Assembly: GCF_905475345.1 (NCBI RefSeq)
Contig: NC_066591.1
Location: 6,028,501-6,092,500, forward strand
Origin: Vespula vulgaris
Taxonomy: Eukaryota; Arthropoda; Insecta; Hymenoptera; Vespidae
Direction: 5' to 3'
DNA: 64,000 nt
Shown piece after piece: positions 42,975 through 54,414 of the stretch (position 1 is its first letter; every line of letters starts with the position of its first letter). The notes under the pieces are model-generated. The model was not told the DNA's origin, did not search any database, and saw only the letters and a program-made list of their open reading frames with translations. A program made the translations under genes and the position numbers.

Positions 42975-45696
42975 TCTCGTTTGTAGAAAAACAAACGATG
43001 TAGCTATTTCGATTAAAGAATTGAATAGGTATGAATATTAAAGTGATTTCGAATAGTAAACCACTACGAGGAAAGTAGTCGAGAGCCTACTGTATCGAAG
43101 ATGTAATAAAAACGTAGAAATATCGATTCGTTCCCGAGCCTGACGAGTAATGCTCTCGATTTTTCCCGATCGAGGAGAATACGCCGGGATAAAGAAAGAG
43201 GTGGGTGAATTAGAGAACAGAGAGAAAAAAGCTTAGCTCGGAGAGAAAAACACGTTGGTGGTTTCGATCTACCGCCTGGAAATCAACGTCGACGAAAAAG
43301 AAGAAAGAGAAAAACAAAAGGAAAAGGAAAAAGTAAGAAAAAAGAGGGAAAAGTAAAAGAAGAAGAAGGAGGAGGAGGAGGAAGAGAAGCTCAACGAAGA
43401 AACGAAGGAGACGATGAAAAGCTGGCGTTGCGGAAAAATCCGTAATAATTCGATAAGCGGTCGGTCGGGGCTCGTTTAATAAGTTGGACAAATGTTTTGT
43501 CGCGCGAGGACGGACTTGGATCCTAACGTGTACCAGCAGCGATCCCGTCGTTTTACTTTTTCTTTCAGATTTAGCCATCTCACTACAAGACGCTACGAGA
43601 GCTAGCGAGCAAAAAAACACGAAAGAAAAAAAAAGTCTATCAGCCTCGAGGGGTAGATCGTAAAATAGAAGGGTGAGAGAACAGAGAGAAGTTGGTCGCT
43701 GGCAATCGATCGACGGTTTTGTCATCGGTGATGCTATTGAGATGGTAGTTTTCGTTTCTGAAAAATCGAGATACACCTTTGGAATGGGGAAAGCATAACC
43801 AGCGGCTTTTTCCCGGCAAAAATGCGACCACTCGTTGAATTTAAAGTACGCGATTTACGTAAAGAGTACTCTTCCGGCGTGCTGCCGGATTTACATGAAC
43901 GCCAACACGAGCACATGGCTCTTCGGCCGCTGGACGATAGTTAAGTTGGTAAATATTTAATGTTTCTTGAAAATGTAAGCCACGTTTTTTCTTCGATATT
44001 ATTTCTGTTATACGATCGAGAAGATTTACAATAGAAAATTATTAACTTTTTGTGATTCCCTTCGTATATTTAACAGGGCTGACTTTTCATCCCGTTGTGG
44101 ATATAAAGATCGTACTATTAATTGTATAATATTATTTCTATATATTTAAGATCATATACTGTATACCGTGAATATCCTTGCTACATATTAATTCTTTCTA
44201 TCTTAATCTGATGTATGGAAAAGTTGTTACCAAGACGTTTTTAAGAGGAAGAAGAAGACAAGACCGGTAGGGTTACGGCGGCACAAGTTTAATAATGGTT
44301 CGGTATGATAATTGAGGCATAAAAGATCGAGTAATCTTCCTCGGCACGATTTGCCGAGGAACGGTGGATGGTAGGAGAGGAGAGGGGAGGGGAGAGAAAG
44401 GTAGGGCCGGTAGAAGAGGATCTCGGTGCGAGTAGTCGACTCGAGTAGTCGGTGCGAGTCAATTTACGGCGGAAAATAGCGACGTGAAATTGTTTCGTCT
44501 AAGGTAGTGGTTAATTTAGCCTTGGATTCCACAGTGGTGGCAAAGGAGAACAGGACAGGGGGATTTTATCTTATATGCCTCGGCAGAGCTACCGCTTCGT
44601 GACGCTTAAAGCTACTAGCAAGCAACGCAGACTCCTGCCTATCGTGCAAATCGGAATGAAATTTTCCGCGAATGAACGCGAACGTGGGTGCGCGATGCTC
44701 GCCACTCGGTTAGGGTTATTAAATTAGACGGTTATTACCATCTTCCTCGAGGAGACGACCTCACTCTCTTACGCTTCACCGAACATCTAAGAAACGCCGA
44801 GGTCACTCCTTATCCTTTTCTACTCTTACCTTCTTTCTCATTATCTACTTTTTTATCTCGTGCCATTTTTTCTACGATAATTGTAGCATGCTACTTCTAA
44901 TCCGATTAAAGCACGCGAGACTGGTTCTTAAGCGTTAACTGTATTGGCTATATATGATGCAAATTGCATATCGGACTTGAGAATGTATTAAGGAAGAAAT
45001 TATCTTTGATCTTTTATAAAGAAGAAAAAGAAAAAGAGAAAGAGAAAAAAGGAAAAAGAAAAATGCACGATGCATTTGTCATGAAGATGATTTTACTACT
45101 TGAACGTTTGAACCTCAGGAGTGCCATTTAAGATACATATGTATGTATATTAATGCTTTTCTCTTCGTTGATTAACCTTTGGTTTTACCTCTCATCGATT
45201 ACGTACTCGACGTTTTCGAAGAGGGAGGTTCCTGGCCACAAAACGTATTAGAATGATCGGAGCGCACATTTCGCAACGTCTACGGCGACGTCCGCAGAGC
45301 TCGGACCAAATGACCGGTCATAAAAGTTATAATGAGCCTGGTCCATAGTCTCGATCGAGAAGAACGCTTGCTTACCAGGAACGCTTTCTTCTCCCATCAA
45401 GGAACACTCGGTGTGCGTACACCTTGTTTCTTCCCTTCCTTCCCCACCTTTCTCGCCTTTCCGCCAAACTCCACGTCGTCCGTCAGTCGTCCTCTCGTCG
45501 TTCTTCCTTTCCCTCCATGGCAATCCATCCATCCGCTTGTGGTCCGCTACAGTTCGTTCTTTCTTTTTTGACTCCCTCGCCGTTCTCTTCGATGCGTTCC
45601 GGCATTGGGTACAGTTGAGATAATCAAAAAGAGCTCTCTGCGTTCGCTCGAACTTCTGGAATTCCTGTCCGATCGTCGACGTGTCGTATACGTCCA
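42975..45696. other. non-coding stretch with a GC-balanced block
   Basis: Purine-rich at 43270-43420 (GAA/GGA units). 44240-44760 is balanced, with a strong hairpin at 44337-44361 and a repeated GAGTAGTCG motif at 44428-44460. An excellent plus-strand acceptor (CTAAC branch at about 43534, CTTTTTCTTTCAG ending 43568) leads into a short unrecognised frame. 44940-45180 is AT-rich. 45240-45620 is balanced, with unrecognised frames. Confidence 0.65.
44337..44361. other. stem-loop, 10-bp perfect GC-rich arms, 5-nt loop
   Basis: TTCCTCGGCA (44337-44346), loop CGATT, TGCCGAGGAA (44352-44361). Six of the ten pairs are G-C. No T run follows and this is eukaryotic DNA, so a rho-independent terminator is not proposed. 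Confidence 0.55.
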
Positions 45697-45710
45697 TGTG
45701 TGTGAATGTG

Positions 45711-45741
<31 letters not shown>

Positions 45742-45760
45742 TTGTGTGTGTATGTATGTA
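45697..45760. repeat. (GT)n with (TATG) tail
   Basis: Imperfect GT, perfect GT at about 45717-45741, then TATG units. Confidence 0.95.
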
Positions 45761-46477
45761 TTCAAGGAGAGTCGGCCGACAATACGACTTCGGTAAAAGA
45801 AAAATTTCCCTTTGTTCGTCTTTGAGACGACAAGAAATTGGCGGAAATTCCAAGATATTTCCACCGATCGTCCAAGTTTCCATTCGATTTACTTCGAGAT
45901 CGCTTTCATCCGTTTCTAGTTGATTCTAATAAAGCTCGAAGGTCGAATTTACTCAACTGTATAAATCGTAGTATAACATTGAAAAAGTAGTATTAGTCAA
46001 AAAAAAGAGTAGTATATGGTCAATTTTTACTTAATTGCTATAAACCTCTTGGAAAATTATCGTCTACGCGCCAATAGAAAAAAAAAAGAAATAAAGCATA
46101 TCTGCAGCATGAAAGTTTGAACGTATTTTTCAAGTTCAGGAAGCAGTCATTCAAATCCAAAAAGAGAAAAAAGAAAGATATTTCCGGTGCGGCCTATATT
46201 CGGTCTTAGTTTCTTTTTATGTTCCCTGTCACATTAAATTCTTCTGAAGGAGCATGCTGGCGCCTAACAACGAAATCAACGAACGAATAAGACTCTCCTG
46301 TGATCTTTTTATCGCTTCCTTCATAACCAGGCGAGAAAACGATCAGCGAGAGAATCCATCATACGGAGATTTCGCGCGGCAGTTTTCGTTTTTGCGTCAC
46401 GCACTGTACGCTGGCCAAGGAGTGCTGAAGAAGAAGAAGAGGAAGAGAAAAGAAATGGAGTAGGACGGAGTAACCAG

Positions 46478-46478
<1 letters not shown>
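45761..46478. other. AT-rich non-coding stretch
   Basis: Nothing seen apart from A-rich runs. Frames are short and unrecognised. Confidence 0.7.

Positions 46479-46520
<42 letters not shown>
46479..46520. repeat. (CGT)14 trinucleotide array
   Basis: Fourteen perfect CGT units. No plausible protein frame contains it, so a coding homopolymer (Arg, Val, Ser or Thr) is not supported. Confidence 0.95.
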
Positions 46521-46521
<1 letters not shown>

Positions 46522-46590
46522 TTCCTCCTCCTTCTTCTCCTTCTTTTTCCTCCTCCTCTTTGTCCTTCTCCTCCTCGTCCTCCTCTTTCA
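46521..46590. repeat. (TCC)n/(TTC)n pyrimidine tract
   Basis: Starts directly where the CGT array stops; pyrimidine-only apart from single bases. Further pyrimidine-rich DNA extends to about 46710. Confidence 0.9.
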
Positions 46591-46882
46591 ACCATGGCGT
46601 GCAATCTACAGAACGGTTGATTTTTTCTTCCCTTTTCATTCCTGTCCCTTCCCTTCGTCTCTTTCTCTCTTTCCATCTTCTTATTCTCTTTCTTTCTTCT
46701 TCTTTCATTCTATGCACTGCTCCATCGACAGAGTGGTAGTAGTAGATGTAAGATACGTAGATGTGAGTACGAGAGAATATATAGAAATACAAAGACGTTC
46801 ACCACCTCGTCCAAGCGACTAAGGGCGAAAAGAAGCATCCTCGGGCATTCTCTTTACGCTCGTTCTTTTGATTCCCCTCTTC

Positions 46883-46892
46883 GTCTCTCTTC

Positions 46893-46945
<53 letters not shown>

Positions 46946-46947
46946 CC
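46883..46947. repeat. (CT)n pyrimidine tract
   Basis: Perfect CT core at about 46898-46938. Confidence 0.95.
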
Positions 46948-47103
46948 TTACTTTCTGTTCGTACGTGGTCCATTCTTTTGCCGATACTCCGCTCACTTTT
47001 TTGAGACTCGCACGCACTTCTCGAGCCACTCTCCAGTACTCTCGCGCGCGTGGTAAAGCGGAGGTGGTGTTGGTAGAGGTACAGGAGCAGGTGGAGATAG
47101 AAA

Positions 47104-47264
47104 GGTTTCTCCTTCCTCTTTCTCCTCCTTCTCCTCCTTCTCTTTCTCCTCCTTCACCTCCTCCTCCTTCTCCTCCTCATCCTTCTCTTTCTCCTCCTTC
47201 ACCTCCTCCTCCTCCTCCTTCTTCGTCTTCTTCGTTCTCTTTATCTCTCCGCCTCTTTCTCTTT
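47104..47264. repeat. CTC/CTT triplet pyrimidine tract, 160 bp
   Basis: CTCCTTCTCCTCCTTCTCTTT-type units, almost purine-free on the plus strand. The Pro/Ser-rich plus frame and Glu/Lys-rich minus frame are artefacts. Confidence 0.95.
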
Positions 47265-47390
47265 CGAGCTGCCTCGAGAATGGTCGCTGTGGAATTACGG
47301 CGAGCGCAAAGTCGCGGCTAATGAAGTCGCAATTCAGCCATTTTACCATTCGCCGATTCGACCGCGGCTCTCTGGATCGAGAAAGAAAAC

Positions 47391-47398
<8 letters not shown>

Positions 47399-47426
<28 letters not shown>

Positions 47427-47427
47427 C
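47399..47427. repeat. (GA)13
   Basis: Near-perfect GA array, opposite purine/pyrimidine polarity to the tract 140 bases upstream. Confidence 0.95.
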
Positions 47428-50400
47428 AAGAGAAGAGGAACGCGTACTCACTGCGTTCGTTCCTTCGTTTGTGCATGCGTGCGAAGCGAGAAAAGGAAGA
47501 ACGAATGAGAAAAAAAGATATGAAAGAAAGAAAGAAAGAAAAAAAGAATGAAAGAGAGAAAAAAGAACGAAACGCCGAGAGGAAGATGCTGCACAATCTA
47601 AGTGCACGTGGACACGTTTAAATAGGCCGCCTCGATTAAAGACTACGTCTTGAGAAATGAACTACGAAGCAATGATTGCCTCAGTGACTTTATCGCATAT
47701 AGATATTTTGCATTAAAAAAAATGTAATTTCTCTTTTTTCTTTTTTTACGAATACGTTAACGATCTTACGGAATGTAATTTTCATTGAAATAACATAACT
47801 TTGGTGTAATGACGTAACGATACATAGGAGCAGATGTTACGTTGAAATATGATCGTATTATATGGTAATGATATCTCAGCATCTAATCTCGAGATATGAA
47901 GAATTTAGAATGATGAATTTTAACTAAAATGAATGTGAAAATAAAAGAGAATGTTTTGTGAATAAATTTATCATTTGATATTTTTTCATGATGTGTATAT
48001 ATATATGTATGTATGTATGTATAGTTAGTTTCGTACATCGTAATACGTATTCTGCTTTAACTTGATACATTTACATATTTGATACTTGTATTAATTGGTC
48101 CGATAAAATATACGTTGCAATAATGAAACGTATCGGTTGAATGAAATCTGCATGTTAAATGCATAAATTATTTATATATGTATTGATCTGCCAACACCGT
48201 TAAGAGAACATGACCTTGACTTACGAGTTTTATATATCATATGGATAAAGTATGAAACCTTTGATTTATCACAAATCGATATGGACTCTTCTTTGATGGA
48301 AATAAAAGTTTATATTCATGGATTCTCGATACATTAATAACATAAATGCTTTGTATTAGTCATATATTTCTATTATCAAATTTATTCTAAATTTTAAAAA
48401 AACATCAATTATATGTTAATTATCCGAATAAGAAATCCGCATGTACGAAATTAAAACCTGATAAATACCATTACTTTTTAATGTGATCACATATAATAAT
48501 TAGATAGCCATGAGAGATATAAATTGTACGATCGGAGAAATGTAGTTTGTATAACATTTGTCATTACGAAGATCAAATAAACGAGTAATATGTGAATCGG
48601 AGTTTGGTCGAAAGCCAATATAGTACAACGATAATGATTCCGATTCGTGGATCGCTTTAATTACATGATCTTACTGATATTATCGAACATATACGTTGAA
48701 GCACGGAGAAGATCAATTATATTAAATAGTAGACGCTAATACAGTGTTAAGAAGACATCACGAGGTATGCAGGTGGTCATTAAAATGGATAAATAGATCG
48801 TGGAACGCGTGATATTTTAAGCTATATGTAATTACATTCAAATTATTTCCGGGATGATAATGCATCGCGGAAGAGAGGATAAAGCGACTTGTCCGTATAA
48901 ATAATTGACTCTCTAGATTCAACTAACGAGACACTCGCTTGAACGGAGAAAACAAAGAAAAAATAAGGTAATATTGTCAAAGCATAATTCAGTATCATTA
49001 TTTAAAGAAACATTACGAGATATGTAACATTTTCACAACATAAAAAGCACCCATTTACATCTCACCATTTTATTTCGCTTCGAGCAATAAAAATAAATAA
49101 ATAATATTCTACATTTCCTGACATTAATCTAAAGGAATAATTAGGATTGCAGATTTATTTGGCTCTTTTTTTAAATTCATCCGATGACATTTCGTTCGTA
49201 AACCTTTACTATGCCAACCTACCTGCTGTTACTTCGTCATTACTCTCGAAGGTATGCCATTAAATCGCTGCTAAAGACCCTGTTAAAACAGCATCGTTTC
49301 TTTCCATTAATGATTACGAGAAAATATAACTTCGTTTACACCTTGTTAATACGGTGATCTCTTTTTACTTTCAATTTATCTGTTCCAATACGATCGAACT
49401 TTCGCAACTTAGTATTTCGAAACGTTGCAAAAATAAAATGATCGGAGTAAAGATCGCGAGCAAAAATAATTTGTAAAACTGAAGATAGTGATCAAATAAA
49501 TTTGATATAAAGATATTACTTTTCGATAGGCATAAGTTGTATTTTCGAAAAAGATCCGCACATTTCAAGGACGAATATTATGAAGAACGTAAAACACTGT
49601 CCGATCGCGTGTATCCACACTAGGTGTTTATTGTCCTGCTGGGCGTTGTTACCAAGTGTGTCGGCAAGACATCGGTTTATCGTAGCCTAGGGACATTTTC
49701 CCCTGGTCCCCTTTTCGCAAACACTGATCTTGCGCCTGCGAACATGCTCCAGTGTGTAATACTCCTTGGATACGCGCATAAAGATAGGGAACCAAGCACT
49801 CCCCTTTTGCGTTGGAAGAACGTTTCGTTTAATTATAGACTGCTATGGTAATTGAGTAAAAACGTTACGTTGACCATTCTCATCATTACTTTCTTCTTCG
49901 CATTACATTTCAATTAAAATTTGCTATTTTTTTTTTTTTGTATTTTCAATTTAAATCATATAAGAATATGAAATATTTCCAAAGGAAATCAAGAGAAATT
50001 TAAAAGAAATAAAATTTCAGCAAAATATTTGCTGACAATGCGTTCCTTCTTATGGCACACGTGCATGTAATAAATTATACATCTATATCTATATAATTTG
50101 AGAAGAAAAAAATGTGAATGTAAATTTATTTACACTTTCCCTCGTATTTTCTTTCATTCTGCTTCTCGATATTCTGAAACGGATTGCGTTACACGTAGGT
50201 GTACACGACACTCGTGCCCCTCTAGCAGACATAAAGAATACCTTCCTTAGCCGTATCGCAAAGTATCTCTAATTGGCTCTCGGTACCGTTACAAATACTG
50301 CACGCGAACAGCACGAAAACTTCTCGAAGCGTATAAGACAGTGTGCACTTCTCTTTTTCAAGAAGCTCGAAAAGTCTTTTAACTCTCTTCGTTACATGCT

Positions 50401-53400
50401 TTCTACGATCGTGTTGAAGATTTAAAGTTTTATCTGTACAATAGTACTACCAATAGCATATGCTTTTAAGATTTCTAATCGGATTTCTAAGCGGATTCCA
50501 TTCGCAACAAGATTCGCAAATGGTTCTCACAAATTGATATCTATCGTTCTCCTTAACTTACCAATGTATCCATATTGTTTCTATTTTATTAACGTTTCTT
50601 ATTTCAAACGAAATGAAATGAAATCAATGAAACTTTACCGACAACGTTTTTACGAGTTCTGCCACTCCATCGATCGGCAAAACAAACGTTTCATTTTAAC
50701 GTCGGAACTAACTTTTATGAAGCGACTTTTGCGACGATACCAAAACTTTCGACTTCTCATGAATATGTAAAAAAAATAGTCCGAACGCTCTCCCGCCAAT
50801 AGATTTGAAAAGTCTGGATAGGTAATGCAAATGCGTCGCTATCGTTAGTAGAATTTTCGATTAATGCGAGTGAAATAAGTCATCCGTGAATGGCGTTTAT
50901 CTAAGCGCGAGAACGAGGATAGACGAGAGCTCTTTACCAAAACGTTGATTCTCGTTGAAACATCAAAATGGAGACGCACCATCGAAGCTTCGTCCTACCG
51001 TAAATTTCTTTTTTTTACCTATTCCATTCATCTCTAAAACTAGACGGGTTTTATTTTACGCTATTCATATGTAAAAAGGTGAGAAAGATAGAAAGAGAGG
51101 CAAAGTAGAAAGCATAGAAAATCGACGTAGACCTTTAAAGTTTTACATTTTCGTCGGTGAATCATTTGGTGAAATGAAAAGCGCGAAAACTTTCGAAAAT
51201 TCTGAAAGACACCGTTCGTTTAAACGAGCTCGTTCGTTCGTCCATATTTACGCTTTTCCTAACTCAGCAAGCATCGTCGGGTTAGTGTACTCGTAGGGCA
51301 CGACGATTCGGTGAAAATAAACGAGGAACACCATAAAAGACTTCCCTTTCGAGTAAAGTACCGTCGTCGTTCGGAATGGAAACAAGCCGATCGTATTTTT
51401 AGCAAAGTAATGCGACCCGTAGATCTATTAATCATTACGAAGTAAAAAGGATGCCCTGTCGACCATTCGGTGAAATATATATGGTGGTCTACGTAAATAG
51501 CTACGAACTGTTCTTAATAAGATTGCTATAATTATTGAATTCAATCTTTTCTACATTAAACGATCTAATTTTACAAATAAATATTATCAACTCTTTTAAG
51601 AACTATCGTAATATAAAAGAATTTATATCTTGTTTGTAACATTAGACCACCCTGTATAATGCAAAGACGTACTTGCGTATAAACTTTCTCGTTCGTATAA
51701 ATAATCAGCGTGTGAGAAGACACGCAAATGGTATACATATTATATATATGTGTATGTGTATGCAGAGGAAAAGCGACCTGCTTCAGGCCATGCGCTGTGT
51801 AAACCGGCGCAAGAAATCGTAATCTATGTATTTTATATCGAGTACTATGATAAAATATCGAACACGTTGAGAGTCACGTTATAAAATCAACTCGATGCAT
51901 TTTGCTACTTAAATCTTTTGACTTTTTAGAGTTTCGAAGAGTATGAACATATCGAAAGGGTTGTCTTTTTGTAAGCATACAAATATATGTAAATTATTAA
52001 GAAGTAAAAAACGTGGGGATTTTCAAGTTCTGTACTTTTTGTGATTTTATTGGAGCACAAACTGCCTAATTAATGATTCTTTTTTGCATCTTTTATGAAT
52101 TTTCTGACAAATCATCATCTAAATCCACTGACTCGACTATATTCTATCATAAAATTGCAATTCATCAGTGCATCCATATAATCATAAAATCTCTGCTTAC
52201 AACACTTTCTGCTTTCTATGATAAGAGAAGCTTTTAGCTTAGTGATTTTTAAGATAAATTTATCTTCTAGTCGTCAGGGCTATACACAGGATGCTATGAA
52301 CGTTGAATTTCATAATACCTAATCTACACCGACATCGTCGTATAACATATATTTTTGTTCTTTCAGTTTTACATCCATTCATCTCTATTTTTCCTGCTGT
52401 AATTATTATAGCTTTGATTAAACTTTATGAATGCTCGAAAATCTCATTTTAAATCTCTTGAATATTATTTTTATATTCAAATATTTAAAATAAATACACA
52501 ATAGAATAGCGGGATGTTTGTATTGAAGTATTTAAAAAATAATTTGAAGTATTTCATAAATAAAGCAGCATTCTTTCCAAAAATTGTTTCACGTCATAAA
52601 ATCACGTTCATCCATTGACTTTTGCTTTTGATGCAGTACCATGCTCAAGTAAGTTTTTCTCCAAATCTCCAAGCACTCAGGAGGAATTACAAGCTAAGCC
52701 AACGATCATATCGTACTGCAGAAGTACAACTTATTAGCACTTTCATCCTCTTACACGGCTACTACCTCCTACGAGCAAATCTTTCTACCGTCGAAGGGAT
52801 TACGTTTTCTTCCTGTCTTTAAGAGGAAGTTATTTGCCTGCTCCTTCGAATCCAACTAGCGTACCATCAATCTTTGAGTTTATAGAATACCTCGTATTTT
52901 TCCACGATTTTAATTTATTCTCTCCCTTTTCAACATTTCTAGTTTGAAATCCGTTTATCGTTCTCCGACTTTCATTCCATTGATATTAATTCCGTATCGG
53001 AGAACCGTTAATTTTATGCAGCGTTCTATTATTATTCGCAACAAAGGCGATTGGTAGAAAAGGGATTTGTTAAAACGTCACAAAGGCCAAGCTCACGGCA
53101 GAAATTTCCTTTTCTCTCTCTTTTTCTCTATTTCTCTTCCTCTTTCATTCTGTTTTCTCTTATCCTCGGTCCTTTTCCATGACCTGTGCCATTTGTCAGA
53201 AAAATCCGAGCGAACGATTGACTCCACGTGAACGGAGATAGCTCTTTCCGGTTCTCGTCGACGTGGTCGTACGCGTCAACGATGTTTCAAAGTCAGCAGC
53301 CCGTAATCCTGACAAAAGTTTGTTTGCACGGGACGGGTAACATGTTAATGCAGACGCAGCTCGGACCACATTTGGCACTATACCGAGCTTTACAGTAATG

Positions 53401-54338
53401 ACAATCGGGATAATAAATCAAGAGGGTCCGGCAAGTGAGACCACTTGGCGAACGAGCGACAAGGGGTGAGATAGAGTGAGAGGGGGGCTGAGAGGATGCA
53501 ATACGCGACTCGTCTACGATATCCACGTTAACAAATGTCTCTATCCACGTTGGCAGGGTACTCCATGCGCCGTAACCCCCGATGAGCCGTAAAAATCACA
53601 GATTGGGGTAGGTTCTTGCAACGGCACATGCCGTTCGTTCTTTTGCCCCGCTCGTACACGCTCGAACGAAGACGAATGTCGACGCCCCGTTGGCGATTAT
53701 GCTCCCATATCGCAGTGAGAAACCTTTCAAATTATTAAACCTTACCCGATGTCGATTCTTTATCGAAAACAAATATTTACTTTTCGATAGAAACTCGGTT
53801 CACCCTCGTCGTTTGTTGCGACACCCCGTCCTTTTCGTTCTGCGACTAACAAAAAATGAGGAAACAAACGTATGTTACTTCTTTTTTTTCTGTAAATTCA
53901 TCTCCCCATCGTTTAAAAAGACCCGGTTCTATTCAACGATAGAAAACGTCAGGATTTATATGAGACACTGGCGAATCACGATGTACCAAGAGCAATACGC
54001 GTAAACCATTCGCTAGGAGTGTCCTTTATGGCACGAGAACATGCAGCATCCGGTAAGTATTTTCTTCTCGAGAATGCACGTTTCGAAAGGGAGATTACTT
54101 ATTACCGCGATCTGCATCGTGCAAAAGGACCGAGGACGAGGATGAGGAGCGGAGCGACTTTGTATATCTCGACGAGAATACGAGTTTCTACTCGCTCACG
54201 TCCGAGCGTTCCCTCGATTACGCGTAAACACGATACCTACCAACCCTCACCCACGACGATCTCGGCGAACCGGTCGGACCTCTCATCCTCGTGAATTCAA
54301 TAAATCCGAGGTAATCAGCTTGCGCTCGTTCGGTTGTT
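47428..54338. other. long, quiet AT-rich stretch
   Basis: About 6.9 kb almost without microsatellites except (TATG)n at 47995-48022. Strongly AT-rich at 47700-49600, 51500-52620 and elsewhere. More balanced patches at 49620-49850, 50160-50330, 50860-51450 and 53140-54300 carry short frames I do not recognise, including a Cys-rich minus frame at 53293-53526 without splice borders. A 12-bp stretch at 52637-52648 has both a good acceptor and a GTAAGT donor but is too short to support alone. Confidence 0.65.
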
Positions 54339-54364
54339 CTCTCTCTCTCTCTCTCTCTCTCCCC

Positions 54365-54411
<47 letters not shown>
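54339..54411. repeat. (TC)n pyrimidine tract
   Basis: Two near-perfect CT arrays separated by CCCCCTCTTT. Confidence 0.95.

Positions 54412-54414
<3 letters not shown>

Noticed and set aside
42785..43003. 72-codon ATG frame with an Asp tract
   Set aside because: The Asp run comes from the GAT array; flanking residues unrecognised; overlapping frame open as well.
43569..43660. Frame after a very good acceptor (CTAAC branch, CTTTTTCTTTCAG)
   Set aside because: The 30-codon frame is Lys/Ser-rich and partly an A run; the only donor (GTGAGA near 43671) is beyond the stop.
43210..43776. 188-codon minus-strand open frame
   Set aside because: Leu/Phe-rich run from GAA/GGA repeats; nothing recognisable outside it.
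45248..45883. 211-codon minus-strand open frame
   Set aside because: Contains a His/Thr run from the GT repeat and Arg/Glu-rich low complexity; no domain, no splice borders.
46993..47607. 204-codon minus-strand open frame
   Set aside because: Glu/Lys run from the CTC/CTT tract and Ser/Leu run from GA; microsatellite translation.
51409..51424. GACCCGTAGATC, similar to the start of miR-100
   Set aside because: Only about ten bases match and no complementary arm lies nearby.
52637..52648. 12-nt stretch TACCATGCTCAA between a T-rich acceptor (GATGCAG) and a GTAAGT donor
   Set aside because: Real microexons exist, but pairs of splice-like signals at this spacing occur by chance in 64 kb; no flanking exons known.
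53293..53526. Cys-rich minus-strand frame (YYPDCHYCKARYSAKCGPSC)
   Set aside because: Cysteine pattern does not match EGF, LDLa, cystine-knot or zinc-finger spacing; no splice borders; a different minus frame is also open.
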